From Sabellastarte sp. h YS-2021 (taxonomy: Eukaryota > Annelida > Polychaeta > Sabellida > Sabellidae): a stretch of 64,000 bases of DNA. The notes beneath the pieces were generated by a model. That model ran no database searches. It was not told the origin of the DNA and saw only the letters and a list, made by a program, of their open reading frames with translations. The translations under genes were made by a program, and so were the position numbers. This document shows positions 24,345-36,228 of the stretch, in pieces (within the stretch, counting starts at the first letter, position 1; the number at the start of each line of letters is the position of its first letter). Location of the stretch: contig OZ024933.1 of NCBI GenBank assembly GCA_964017235.1, positions 5,211,962 through 5,275,961 on the forward strand, given 5' to 3'.

Positions 24345-25515
24345 GATATCTACGGAAGAGTAGAAGGGCCAACCTGACAAATTTTTTTATCTCGAGATAG
24401 CTAAGTTGATTTATCAAGTTAGTAAGTCGATAAATCGAGATAGTTATCGACTTACTAACTCGATAAATCGACTTAGCTATCTCGATTTATTGACTTACTA
24501 ACTCGATAAATCAACTTAGCTATCTCGATTTATTGACTTACTAACTCGATAAATGGACTTAGGTATTTCAATGTTACATACATGACTTTGACCTGAAATG
24601 TAATCTAATCAAACCTTTATAGTACGTAATCTCCAACAAGGCAATTGCCTTTTTAAATGTAATCTACCCTGTTGCTAATTATCACTTACGAAGTAAGCTG
24701 ATATGAATAAGTGTCTAAACAACTGTCTTTATGACATGGGTTAAAGTTATTCATAATGACATCCAATTTTCTTTGATATGTGTTTTGAAACAGACAAAAC
24801 ATGATCATATAAATCATTCACCATTATTTGCAAATCAGGGGAACAAGGTTACAATTAAAGTATGCTAACCTGATACAGGCATACCCAATGTACTTTTCAT
24901 AAATAAATGCTAGCCCTAGAGTCTGTCATCGGATGGAGATTAATCGCTATAAAAGTATTCTTATTGCATCATTTTTCTCGTTTTTTTTTACTTTGGAGAT
25001 AGTTTGCAGTTGCCAAGTTTTACGTTAGCCATCTTGCTAAGAGCTGATTTGACAAAGGGCCAGTTTGTCCAGCCCCCTGTTTATGCATTCTTATAATGCC
25101 CTAGCTGTATCTCCTTTGGAATCTGAAAACTTATTGGTAGTCATGTGGCCTGAATCTTTTGGTAGGTTCACATTTGACCTTGGTCCCCTCCTTCAAGCCC
25201 TATAATGGTCCTTGATGTATAATGCCTATAGCACCTTAAAATTGGTTTTAGAGGTTTCTGATGTGAACACACACATTGCATAAATGTCTTAATGGGGTAA
25301 TATTTGGCCTTGGAGACTACTTTCAAGGCCTAATGTGGTCCATCATACTTTGAATGCCCTATACCTGCTTTTTAATTGGTCCTTGGGCTAAGTCAATTTT
25401 TCGAGTTAGTATCTCAATAAATCGAGATAGCTAAGTCGATTTATCGAGTTAGTAAGTCAAAAAATCTAGATAAAATATTTTGTCAGGTTGGCCCTTCTAC
25501 TCTTCCGTAGATATC
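24345..25515. mobile_element. Long-TIR element in the intron of C1q copy B
   Basis: The ends are inverted copies of TACGGAAGAGTAGAAGGGCC and onward through AACCTGACAAA, starting at 24351 and finishing at 25509. Each is flanked by GATATC. Because GATATC is itself a palindrome it may be the target duplication or part of the repeat. Just inside both ends is an array of TCGAGATAGCTAAGTCGATT / CGAGTTAGTAAGTCGATAAA units on both strands, so the ends can fold into large hairpins. The middle holds two units related to the 147-bp repeat of 12.2 kb. No open frame. It begins 168 bp after the stalk exon. Confidence 0.85.
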
Positions 25516-27600
25516 AGAGGTGATTTCAAGAAAAATTCCAAACCTAATTAACTCTCAACTCTCATTGAGAAGGTTATTGTGATCAGTTTGTGTCTGTCTT
25601 TTTGCCTGTGCACCGTTTTGCCCTTATAACTCAAAAACTGTAACATCAATGGAGCTCAAATTTGTTTGGCCGGCATTTCATGGGGTACAGACGGATTCTT
25701 CCAAATTTGGTGAGATTTGTTTGAAAAATAAAGCCAGGAGAGAGTTTTTCTTATTGCATATACAGTGAATCTGCTCCTCTTCGTCATCGTCGTCGAGAGT
25801 TAAAAATCAATATCATGTGATGGATTTCTTCTTTGTGAATTTTTTGTCCAATCAGAATTGGATTCTCTTGTGATGTAAGCAATGTATAATACGTCCTAAT
25901 TACATCACTCCATTCATTATTTTGATATTTGTTAAACAGATGCATATATCATGAGTGCTGTTTTCAATTATATTTTTTTCTGTATTTGAAGGGTGGGGGG
26001 GGGGGAATTCATCTCGAGATCGTCAATGCACATTGTGAATAGAAACTCTACAAATGATCATTTAACCTTACAGCAATTTTGAGGTGCTATAAATGTACAA
26101 ATGCAACTAAATTGTAGCATAATTAGAAAACAAAAGAGTTTTCATATGCTTAAAAATAAGTTTGACATATAATGCTTTTTATTGATATCTCTGTAGGTTA
26201 AAAATACAAAAACAAGAAATCTAATGCTCAAGTAAATTACCAAATAGAACAACAAGCAGTGGATTATTGATTTTCTTCAGTCTCTGTCTGGAAGTACTGT
26301 GAAGTGATGATGTTAGTGCTCTTGGTTTGTGATGTCACATTTCATTTACTTATATTTGGAGGGACTTTTACAAGGGTTTTGTTTGCTAGTACTCAAACAT
26401 CTACTCAAACATTATCACAGAAGACCCCAAATTTATAAACCTTTCATGTCACATTTCTGGTTACTACTAGGAATACAGTACAGAAGAGATCTCAAATGAA
26501 AAGCACTTTGCAGAAGTATTTTGGCCACTACCTCAAAACAAAGTTAAAATTTAAATGACAATAGATGCGTAACAATAGAAATCTTTATAACACTCACGAG
26601 TCTGGTCACATCCAGTTGAGTGTTCTGCTCTCTCCGAGTGCATCTTGTTGCTATTCGATTTAGAGGCGTCTCTCTGGTATACTCACTTACCACTTCTTGC
26701 TTCTAAGTTTTGGCACTAAGTACAAGTTGGAAAATTTGGGAGTTCTTTCAAGCAGTTTTATCTAGCTATATGACTATACAATAAAGACACTCACCACTCA
26801 CTCTGCCATGTCACTGTGTCAGATTGGCAAAATTGCGTACATGTTAAATCTTTATGTGTATTCAAATAACAACCTGTACACAGCATGCATTGGATAGGCA
26901 CAATAAATTCCCATTAAATGCATTAAATGGCCAGAACAGAAAGCTGGAAAAGCTGATTTCATAGACTATGAATTGGCAATTTTCAAATGCCTATAATTTT
27001 TTTTTAATTTTTAGGCCTAATGTTTACATGTTCAATAGCAATTTTTTTACTGTAGATAGTATATTTCAACACAAAAAAATGTTACAAATCTATGGATAAA
27101 TGGTAACCATTCTTCAGTTTTAGCGTTCGCCATGGGAGACGTGGTTTTAAAATCTCGATTTAAAATTTTTATTTCTGCAAAAGACTCTGGTCGGTATTTA
27201 CAATATTTTACTGTTACTGTTTGCATTGGATGAAAAAAATCACAAACCAACAGATTAGAGATTATCAGTGTGCTAAGATATTAGCTTAGAGTATTGTTTA
27301 TCATTGAGCGGGTATTATCGCCCACCCGATAATTCCCGCGGTAACACTTTCAATGGATCACACACTTAGTACATCAAGTATATTACATGTAAAATAGATA
27401 TATATCATAAGAATCTTGGTTATTAGTACCAATCCACATTCCCTGTCCATTGTTTGTTAAATTTTAATCACATACATCTATCTAACACATGCACCAATCT
27501 ACTCCTTCCTAACCTAGCATCTTTTAATTTTGGTACTGTGATGCTGTAATAGAAAGGTTTCTACGCAGGAAAGGTAGGTGCACCTATTTTTAAATTTTAA
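25516..27600. other. Intron sequence; no gene recognised
   Basis: AT-rich, with a G run at about 25990-26005. No domain-bearing frame on either strand. Confidence 0.4.
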
Positions 27601-27619
27601 ATTTGGCTTTCATTTGTCA

Positions 27620-29897
27620 TGCATTGCACTTTTTGGTTCTGTTTTTCCATCCTGCTCGGTCAACAGCCCCCACCAATGAAAGTAAAGTGGATTGCCATCA
27701 CCAAAAATTATTCACCCAAGTTTACTAGCCTCTCTGGACAGTTGCAACATTGCTTTTGTTGCCCTGCAGGCTCACTGTCGCCATGTGACACACTGTTTCA
27801 GAAATGTCAACCCTTGGTGGTCCATCATCCTGATTCTTTCTGGTGACATTAACTTGAACCCAGGTCCATCAGTCAGAAATATTAAAGCCTGTCTGCTGAA
27901 CGCCCAGTCATTGCGTAACAAAACATCAGCTTTTAGTGAGTTTGTTTCGTCAAACGACCTTGACATGATTGGTGTGACTGAGACTTGGCTAAGGCCATCA
28001 GACACACAGGGCCTACTAGATGAGATAATCCCTGCAGGTCTGCCATAAATTGCAGCAGGTATAGAGCCACAGTGAACCATTTCAACCACCTCTTGGAATG
28101 TGCGAAAACCAAATACTATAGCAATATGGTTAGGAAAAATGAGGATAACCCCAAGGCCTTGTGGAATTCCATAAAGAAAGTCCTCCATAGATCACCTAAA
28201 ATTGTGATTCCAGATCATACTACCATCAGTAGTCTAATTAACACTTTTGGAGGGTATTTCACAGACAAAATTGCTAAACTTAGATCTGGATTATTATCAA
28301 CTGATGTCGACCCCCCTGACTCATGTTCGTACAAAAATAAGTTTGTTTCTTTCCGGATCATGTCAGAGGAAAAAGTCCTTAAAATCATTAAGTCCACACC
28401 AAATAAATCATGCAACTTGGATCCAATCCCAACATCATTGGTCCTTGATTGTATCAGTGTGCTCTTAACTCCTATTACAAATATTGTGAACTACTCCCTA
28501 CAGGAGGGTAGTTTCCCATCCTGTTTTAAGACTGCACATGTTACACCCTTGTTGAAAAAAGCTGGTCTTGACAGAAACATTCTCAAGAATTATCGACCAG
28601 TGTCAAACCTCAGCTACATCTCCAAACTCACAGAGAAAGCTGTGGCCAGGCAGATAAACGAGCACATTGCTCAAGAGGGTATATCCAATGAAAATCAGTC
28701 AGCATATAGAGTCTTTCACTCAACTGAAACGGCATTGTTAAAAATACAAAATGACATTGCCATCTCAATGGACAAGGGTGCAGCTGTTGGATTAGTCCTT
28801 TTGGACTTATCTGCATATAATAGACTACACAATCCTATTCAACTGCCTTCCGCACTGGTATGGCATTGATGGGGTAGAACTTAAGTGGGTTCAGTCATAA
28901 TTCAATTCAAGGAAACAGTGGATTAAAATAGATGGACATCTTTCAGATGCTTTTCAACTCCCTTATGGGGTTCCCCAGGGCTCAGTCCTGGGACCACTCC
29001 TTTTCACCCTATATACAACCCCTCTCAGTTCAGTTATATCTCAATTCAACGTGACCCATCACATATATGCAGATGACACACAAATTTACTTGGAACTTGA
29101 CTCTAGGAACTTCGACTCCAGTATCACTGAACTGACAAATTGCCTCGAGCCGGTCCAGGCTTGGATGTGAAATAATAAACTTAAATTAAATCCCAACAAT
29201 ACGGAATTTATAGTGATTAGCGATGATCAAATTAGAAGCTCCCTGAAGTCATCTCTCCCAGTGAGTTTGCTTGGCAAAAGCATGGAACCAGCTGAATCAA
29301 TCAAAAACCTTGGTTAGTAGTCACCTGGATTACTGTAACTCACTACTTTACAACACAAAAAAGCATATACTATCAGACTACAGAGAGTTCAAAATGCCTT
29401 ATGTTGTATAGTATGCAAGTTAAATAAATATTGTCATGTCACACCCTTCCTGCACACACTACACTGGCTCCCCATTCATTACCGTATATTGTTCAAATAT
29501 AATCTCCTTACTTATAAAGCAATGCATTTCAGCCAACCTCCATATCTTTCCTCTCTGATTAAGTGGAGCGATCTCACACGGGGCAATCGCCTATCAATTT
29601 CCTCATCCATACCAAATAAACACTCAGGGCTCCGCAGCTTCACAGCAGGGGCTCCCCTAGAGTAGAACAAGCTTCCTCAAGCCATTAGAATCACAGAAAG
29701 CAATTCAGGTTTCAGAAAACAGTTGAAAACACATCTTTTCAGATTAGCTTATCCTCCACCATAGCCTTTTTCCCTATCGGACGCTAATATGGTAACTGAC
29801 CTTGTTTTGGAATTGGACTATCCCTTTTTGCACATCAGCGCCTTAGAGGATGGTTGCATCAATCTGGCGCTTTATAAGTGTTTCTTACTTACTTACC
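27620..29897 (+). pseudogene. CR1/L2-like LINE, internally deleted
   Basis: The N-terminal part (27692-28048) carries a 2A-like motif GDINLNPGP at 27842-27868, then the start of an APE-type endonuclease with CLLNAQSLRNK and VTETWLRP. The frame then stops, and most of the endonuclease is missing. From 28072 the reverse transcriptase follows: LDPIPTSLV, NYRPVSNLSYISKL and VLLDLSAY, where the expected AAFDTVDH box is damaged. After a frameshift come [20 protein letters not shown] (28970-29030) and YADDTQIYLEL (about 29068). The C-terminal end reads LKTHLFRLAYPPP with its stop near 29762. The 3' UTR contains the family-typical GCGCTTTATAAGTGTTTCTT and ends in (TTAC)n at 29883-29897. Multiple stops and the deletion make it inactive. 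It is the same family as the element at 31215-34960. Confidence 0.85.
27842..27868 (+). other. 2A-like motif GDINLNPGP in a LINE
   Basis: Codons for GDINLNPGP sit directly upstream of the endonuclease start, preceded by a hydrophobic WSIILIL stretch. Canonical 2A peptides end D-x-E-x-NPGP; here the E position is N. 2A-like sequences at this position are known in non-LTR retrotransposons of several marine invertebrates. Whether this variant would cause ribosome skipping is unknown. Confidence 0.65.
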
Positions 29898-30429
29898 ATT
29901 CATTTTTCTACCAGTAATGTGTAAGTAGTTTATTTGCATTGGTCCATAAGCTGTTAATCATTTCCTACAGGTTTAATGCAGCTAAAAGGGAGAGACATAT
30001 GGTAACCCTCATATAAGTATAACCTCTACTGTAGTCTGAACAAAATAAAAAATCTAGATATCATCCAATATTTTCTCACGAATCAAATACATATGTTGGT
30101 TCTATATTTCTTGCTTCCACCACTATTGCCAATAAGAGTTAAAAATTTATCAATAAGTGATTACTTTTTCATTAACGTTTCACAAATCATATAAGCTATG
30201 CATCAGTTATATAGATAATTAAGGGGTCATAATTTCTACTTGATTTTGGTTCATTAACATCTATGCAAATATGGTGGAGAAATCTAACATAACATGACAT
30301 GTTTATATAGCGCAATTCTATTTAAGAAAATACAATCATTGCGCTTTTTCTCCACAATATGCTGTTTTAAAATAATGATTTTTTTTGGTTTTTTTTGAAG
30401 ATGTCCAATGGAAGTTCAATGTTCCTGAT
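29898..30429. other. No gene recognised
   Basis: AT-rich sequence between two LINE fragments. TAGCGCAATTCTATTTAAG near 30308 resembles the 3'-end sequence of CR1/L2-like LINEs read on the minus strand, so it probably marks the 3' end of the minus-strand LINE that begins at 30430. Confidence 0.45.
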
Positions 30430-31214
30430 ATCATCTGGCAGTTCATTTCAATACTTTGGTGCCACAACACTGAAGGCACGGTCACTCATAGGGTTGAGTT
30501 TTGATCTTTTTTCTTGTAGCATGTTTGATTTTCTTGCCAATCTTGTGGTGCATTGATGTTGCTGATAGTTAAGCATTGATATCAAATATGATGGTGCCTG
30601 TTGATTCAAACTCTTATATACTAGTAGCTTTATTTTAAGTTTGATTTGAAACCTAACAGGCAACCAGTGGAGCTGATGCAGGTGAACCAATATAAAATCA
30701 TGTTTCTTGACATTCAAAACTCTCCTGGCAGCCCAATTTTGTGCTTTCTGCAACTTATGCATAAGATTTTGTGGGAGTTCAGCTAGGAGAGTTTATTTGT
30801 TTATTTGGGGTTTAACGTCGCTTTCAACACTGTACAGGTCATATCATGATGGGTAGTTGGAAGGGTAGAGGAAACCACTACATAGAGTTCGCTAGGGTTG
30901 TGTACTGTAAACTGCCGACCAACGGCAAGCAACTACCAGCTTTCCCACTTGAGCCCGTACGGGGATCGATCCCACCCTCAGAGGTGGGAGGCGAGAGTGT
31001 TACCACTCTGCCACCGTGGCCCCTAGCTAGGAGAGAGATACAATGGTCCATCTGGAAGTTATGATTGACTGTGCTATTGTGTGCAGCAGACTTAGTCAGG
31101 TAACATCTTATTTGAATGATGGACCTTAGGTGACCATAACAGGATCTGCATATGACATTTACTTGTTCCTTAAGTGATATGTCTTGGTCAGTGATTACCC
31201 CAAGCTTTCTGACA
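30430..31214 (-). pseudogene. CR1-like LINE 'A', 3' half (split by a SINE and by LINE 'B')
   Basis: On the minus strand this is the C-terminal end of a CR1-like reverse transcriptase. From the right, 31214-31036 reads SVRKLGVITDQDISLKEQVN and so on. After a SINE, 30762-30448 continues with LQKAQNWAARRVLNV, HWLPVRFQIKLKIKLLVYKS and APSYL. Its upstream half resumes at 34965-36005, where the protein ends ...NVIIDSLNVVGIGKKQQ. The two halves fit together as one element interrupted by LINE B. It carries stops and is dead. Confidence 0.75.
30792..31024 (-). mobile_element. tRNA-derived SINE with 11-bp TSD, inserted in LINE A
   Basis: Perfect direct repeats AGCTAGGAGAG at 30781-30791 and 31025-31035 flank it. 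On the minus strand it begins GGGGCCACGGTGGCAGAGTG (tRNA-like head), has a B box near GGGTGGGATCGATCCCC, and ends in the AAATAAACAAATAAA tail. It interrupts the LINE A reading frame, so it is younger than that LINE. Confidence 0.92.
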
Positions 31215-34200
31215 CTTAATAATAATAGTAGGATTTATATAGCGCAAAATTGATACAAATCCTCTAATGCGCTTGAGTCCAAGAAGGGAGAGTCCAGGGA
31301 CAGGCATGGGTCAACATCTAAAAAGCGCCCGCCAGGGTATAACTAAGGTGGGGGGTATGCCAGCCTAAACAAGTAGGTCTTTAGCTGGCTTCTAAAACCA
31401 TCTATTGTTTGCTGAGATCTGACAGTCAGTGGCAGCTTGTTCCATTCAGCTGGTGCAGCTACTGCAAAGCCACGCCTGCCTATCTGCTTCTTAGGGCGGG
31501 TTGAGGAGATAGATAGCCTGTTGCCACGAGTGAGACTGCTTGATCTTAGTAAAGCTGAAAGATACGGGGGCTGTGAAAGATTAATAGCCTTGAATACCAA
31601 AAGATTACACTTAAAGAGGATGCAATGTTGAATTGGGAGCCAGTGGAGTTTTTTCAAAAAGGGTGTAACATGACTCATTTTGTCTAGTCTGAAGATGATG
31701 CGGCAAAGAGTATTCTGGACTCTCTGTAACGTGGCTATGTTGGACTTGCTTACCCCATAGAGTAGAGAGTTACAGTAGTCTAGACGACTACTGACCATAG
31801 CATTTGCCAGAAGTATTTCTGTCTCGACTCCAAGGAATTTGCGAATTCGTCGCAAATCACGAAGATGATAGTAACATGCTCTGCAAGCCTTAGCAACATG
31901 CTTGTCAAAGGAGTTGTCTGAGTCGAAAATAACACCCAGATTTTTTACTTCCACCGACTGAGAGATCTTGTTTTGGAGGAGTGGAACAGGGAAATTTGGT
32001 GCAAGCGACTCTCTGATGGCTTTTTGACCTATAATGATAACTTCGGTTTTTTCTGGGTTTAGTTTTAGTTTGACACCGTCCATCCACTCCTGTACAGACT
32101 TGAGACACTCGGTTAGCTCTTCCATGCTAGAGTCAAAATCTGGGTGTCATCGGCATACAGGTGATGAGTAACTTTGAATTTTGAAATAACTTGACTGAGG
32201 GGACTGGTGTAGAGGGTGAAAAGGAGAGGACCCAGCACAGAGCCTTGGGGGACTCCGAAAGGGAGAATTACCGCCTCAGAAAAACTATCAATTAATTTTT
32301 TGTTTACGGTTTGAAAGGTACGATTTGATCCATGACAAAACAGTACCATCTAGACCAAACCAGTCATGCAAGCAGTCATATAAAAGAGAATGATCAATCG
32401 TATCAAAAGCCGCCGAGAGGTCTAATAATGTCAGGGCCACTGCCTTTCCTGAGTCCACTGAGAAAGCTATGTCATTTTGAAACTTCAACAATGTGGTTTC
32501 AGTGGAGTGGGAACTCTTATAAGCAGACTGGTTTACATTTAAGAGCCCCTCATGTGAAATAAATTCATTTAGCTGCTTTGCCACCACCTTCTCAATGAGT
32601 TTAGATATAAAGCTGAGGTTTGACACCGGCCTGTAATTTTTCAGGATATTTCTATCAAGGCTCGGCTTCTTTTGAAGGGGGGTGACATATGCCATCTTAA
32701 AACAGTTGGGGAAACTACCTTCTCTGATTGAATAATTTACAATTTCAGTGATGGGGGTGATGAGAATATCAGCACACTCCTTGACCAGTGACATCGGAAT
32801 CGGGTCAAGGTCACATGATTGGGATGGTGAGGACTTAAGAATTTTGAGTAGTTCTTCCTCGGACACAGGTGTGAAAGAGGACAGAGTATTTTTAGTGGGG
32901 TTGGGTCTAGTAACTAAAGATGGTGCTGTTGACTGCAGTGTGGATCTTATTTCGAGGATTTTGTCATAGAAGAATTTGCAGAAAGTGTTTGCAAGGTCAG
33001 TTTTATTTGTGTAGTCTGGTAGAACAGCAACAGAGGACCTGTGTAAAATCTTTTTGAAACTGTTCCACAGAGTCTTGGGATTTCCTTGGTTTTCAGCCAC
33101 AATGTTGGAATAAAGATTGCATTTGGACTTCTCAAGCAGGAAATTATAGTGGTTGATTGCAGCCCGGTATCGGCCACGATTACTGGCTGAGTTTTCACGA
33201 CGCCATGCCCGCTCTTACTTCCTCTTGAGTCGTTTTGCCTTTAGGATGTCACAGTTCATGAAACCAGTCTCGGCATGTCTTGGTATATTTTTCTTTATGA
33301 TTGGGGCGTGCTTGTCAAGAAGGCTTCTCAAAGTATTAAAGTATTGATGACTGAGAAGACTGGCAGTTTTGTATGGGCATCTAATCAGGTCAGATTTCAG
33401 GATGTCCATTCTAAAATCTGAAATATTTATCTTGTGAATTTTCCGGATGGGAACACATTGAAACTTACAAGATTCTCTGACAGGGAAGATAAGGCTGAAT
33501 ATGATTGCCTGGTGGTCTGATAGTCCCCCAATAACTTTGGGACTAATGGCCCAGGAGAAGGAATCCCTCACACATAGAGCATCCAAAATATGACCCTGAA
33601 TATGTGTGGGTGCATTGACAAGTTGTGTAAAACTGAATTGCTCTAGAATATCATAAAATTTCAGTGTCCAGGTGTCGTGTTTATCCAGATGGAAATTAAG
33701 ATCGCCAAGGAAAATATTTTCATAGCCTGATAAGGCAGCACCTTCGAGGAAAATGCCAAATTCGTCCAGGAACTGCGACTTTGAGAGATTTGGGGGCCTA
33801 TAAACTACATGGAATATAACATCTTTAGCACCCTCAGTGCTAATCTGAATGGAGGTACTTTCAAAAGCCTGATAATTGTCTTTTGATACTTGCTGAAAAT
33901 TCAGGTCCTCCTTGATGAAAAAGCCAACTCCGCCCCCTTTCTTGATATTTGGAGGTTCATGAGTGAACTTATAACCAGGAGGGGTGATACTAGAGATAAA
34001 ACTTTCCGTATCCTCTGGCCTAAGCCATGTCTCAGTGACAGCTATAAGATCAGCATTGTTATCTCTGACAAACTCCTGAAAGGAAGCCGATTTATTTCTG
34101 ATAGATCTAACATTGAGAAGACAACCATTAAGAGATCTAGAACCAGGGCCTGGATTGAGACTGATATCACCTGAAAGAGCTAGGAGCAATGATGTCCATG

Positions 34201-34624
34201 GACTTACGTTCTGGAAACTATGTGTCACCCTTTGACAGTGACCCTGGAAAGCCAGATAGGCAAAATTGATGCTATCTACACATGGGTGAATCCCCGACTC
34301 GATGACCACAGGATGGCCTGAGTGCATGATTGGTTCAGATGAGTCACAGACTCTGATGCTGCTCAGTATAAGGTAAACGGCAAAATGCAAGCAGTGCATT
34401 TTGAAGAATACTGTTAATAAATATGAAATGATGACAGATCTACTTTGTGGGTTAGTTGAACAAAAAGTGCATTGCCAGACCAACAGAGGCCAAGAATTAA
34501 AATTTAGAAAAGATAGAACTTACCTTCCCTATGTACAAACCTGTCTTTCACAATGGAGCGAAAACAGAAAGTTGTAATAGATTGTGAAAATAGGAAAAGA
34601 TTAGTGCATATTTATGAAGTGAAA
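31215..34624 (-). pseudogene. CR1/L2-like LINE 'B', nearly full length
   Basis: The minus-strand ORF runs from about 34483. It has an N-terminal segment ending in the 2A-like GDISLNPGP (34145-34171). An APE endonuclease follows, with LLNVRSIRNK, VTETWLRPED, GGGVGFFI, VYRPPNLS, FLGDLNFHLDKHD and GGLSDHQAIIFSL. One in-frame TAA near 33214 interrupts the linker. The frame then continues into the reverse transcriptase: LDPIPMSLV, NYRPVSNLSFISKLIEKV, LLDLSAAFDTIDHSLL. A frameshift near 32300 leads to [18 protein letters not shown] and YADDTQI, and another near 32120 leads to the C-terminus ending LKTYLFRLAYPPP (stop near 31343). The 3' end has GCGCTATATAAATCCTAC followed by (TTA)n at 31214-31230. 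One stop and two frameshifts: recently active but dead. It is inserted into LINE A. Confidence 0.88.
34145..34171 (-). other. 2A-like motif GDISLNPGP in LINE B
   Basis: The motif lies at the junction between the N-terminal leader and the endonuclease, after the hydrophobic run WTSLLLAL. It matches its counterpart at 27842-27868 in position. The usual glutamate is replaced by serine. Confidence 0.65.
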
Positions 34625-34964
34625 TTTTGTTAACCAAAAAAGTTGTGGTATGGATGGTTAATCAGGGCTATTAATTTGGTTATTGTAAATGTGGGCTTTG
34701 TATGTAATACGCACAGTTTATATGGTTGTTTGTCAACCAAAAATTGTGATATGGATGATCAATCAGGGCTATTAATTTGGTTGTTGTATATCTGGGCTTT
34801 GTATGTATTTCTGTATTTGGTATGTACAGTTTATTAGGTAGTTGAATAAATACAGTAGAAAGGAAGGTAGGTATAGATGGTTTACCTGGGCTTTACAATT
34901 AATATTGTATGTTTAGTTATTGTATATCAGAGCTTTATATATAGTACAGTTAATTTGGTTGTTG
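34625..34964 (-). repeat. Three tandem units of about 105-120 bp at the 5' end of LINE B
   Basis: CAGGGCTATTAATTTGGTT followed by a TGTA..TGGGCTTTGTATGTA segment occurs near 34664 and 34767. A third, more diverged unit (TTTACCTGGGCTTTACAATT, then TATCAGAGCTTTATATATA) lies near 34880. Units also share CACAGTTTAT/TACAGTTTATTAGG. They lie between the LINE B coding start and the point where LINE A sequence resumes (34965), so they most likely belong to LINE B as 5' UTR monomers. Confidence 0.7.
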
Positions 34965-36005
34965 CTTTTTGCCAATACCAACCACATTTAATGAGTCAAT
35001 AATGACATTGGAACGCTGTCTTCCAGTGCCAGCAGTTAAGAACTCTGTATTTTCTTCATTTAGCTTGAGTCGGTTATTAGACATCCAGTTGCTTATTTCA
35101 GATGTACACAAATGGAGCTGTTCTGCAGTTTGTTTTTGGTTTTCAAAATTACTTGGGTCAATTGATTTGTAAATTTGTGTGTCATCAGCATATATGTGGA
35201 AAAGTATGTGAAACATTTTGATGATGATACCAAGACGTAATGTATATTTGCAGTAGAGATCAGGCCCAAGACCTGATCCCTGAGGCACACAGCATTCTAG
35301 AACCTTTTCATGAGATTCACAGTCACCAACAACTACTGATTGAGTTCTTAATGTTAAATTAGTTCTAAACCAGTCTTAAGCTTTGTCTTCAATTCGAAAC
35401 ATTTTCTCAAGTGCAGGAAAATACAATGATCAACAGTATCAAATGCAGCTAATAAATCTAGAAAACCCATAAGTATCACTTTTTGATCATTTGCTTCCAA
35501 TAGATGGTCGTTCATGATTTTGATCAGAGTAGTCTCAGTGCTGTGGTGGCATCTGTATGGTGATTGTAGATTTTCACACAGATTATGACTGTTTGTGTTG
35601 TCCAGTAATTGGATTGAGACTGCTTTTTGACTCATCTTAGACAGAAAAGGCAAGTTAGATACTGGACTTTTGAAAGTAGGATCCGCATCCATCTTTTTGG
35701 CAGAAGGGTAACAACTGCATATTTTAACCTCTCTGGCATTTCACCTTGTATGAGTGACATGTTTATTACTTTTCTAATACTGGGTAAACGTATTTCAATA
35801 CAGTCCTTCAGCAATGATGTTGGGATTGGATCAAGGCTACATGATTTTGGTGCAGCTGATAACATTAATTTTCTAAAATCTTCATTGCTAAAAGGTTAGA
35901 AAGAAGTCAGTGGTGTTACATCAACAGTTTTGTCATACTCATTGAATTTACTGGTTGGTGGGAATTTAGCTCTAATCTTCATGATCTTTTCTTCAAAACC
36001 ATTTC
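34965..36005 (-). pseudogene. CR1-like LINE 'A', reverse transcriptase half
   Basis: Minus-strand fragments include APKSCSLDPIPTSLLKDC (35850-35800), SNLPFLSKMSQKAVSIQLLD (about 35650), LMGFLDLLAAFDTVDH (35465-35420), MPQGSGLGPDLY (35288) and HIYADDTQIYKSIDP (about 35195-35150), then LKLNEENTEFLTAGTGRQRS. These are the RT palm motifs of a CR1-type LINE in the correct order, with stops and frame changes between them. The element is 5'-truncated near 36005. The C-terminal continuation is at 30430-31214, beyond LINE B. Confidence 0.82.
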
Positions 36006-36228
36006 ATGATGAATGTTTGAAAAACATTTTCAGCATAACCTTAATTTCTTTAGCTATTTTATAAATGTTTAAAAAATATATAGAATGTTTATAAAACGTT
36101 TTTGTTAAACATTACAGCTTAAACATTTACTTGAAAACCCTTAGAAAACCATAAGATAGAGAAGAAATAGGTTTTTAAAACGTTTTGCCAACTTTTAAAC
36201 CATTTTAAAATGTTTCATATGTTTACCA
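36006..36228. repeat. AT-rich stretch of AAAACGTTTT / GTTTAAA words
   Basis: Repeated self-complementary words (ATGTTTGAAAAACATTTT, TATAAAACGTTTTTG, TTTTTAAAACGTTTTG, TTTTAAAATGTTTCATATG) give this block hairpin potential. It directly adjoins the 5S-like fragment at 36229 and may be part of the same repeat. Confidence 0.5.
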
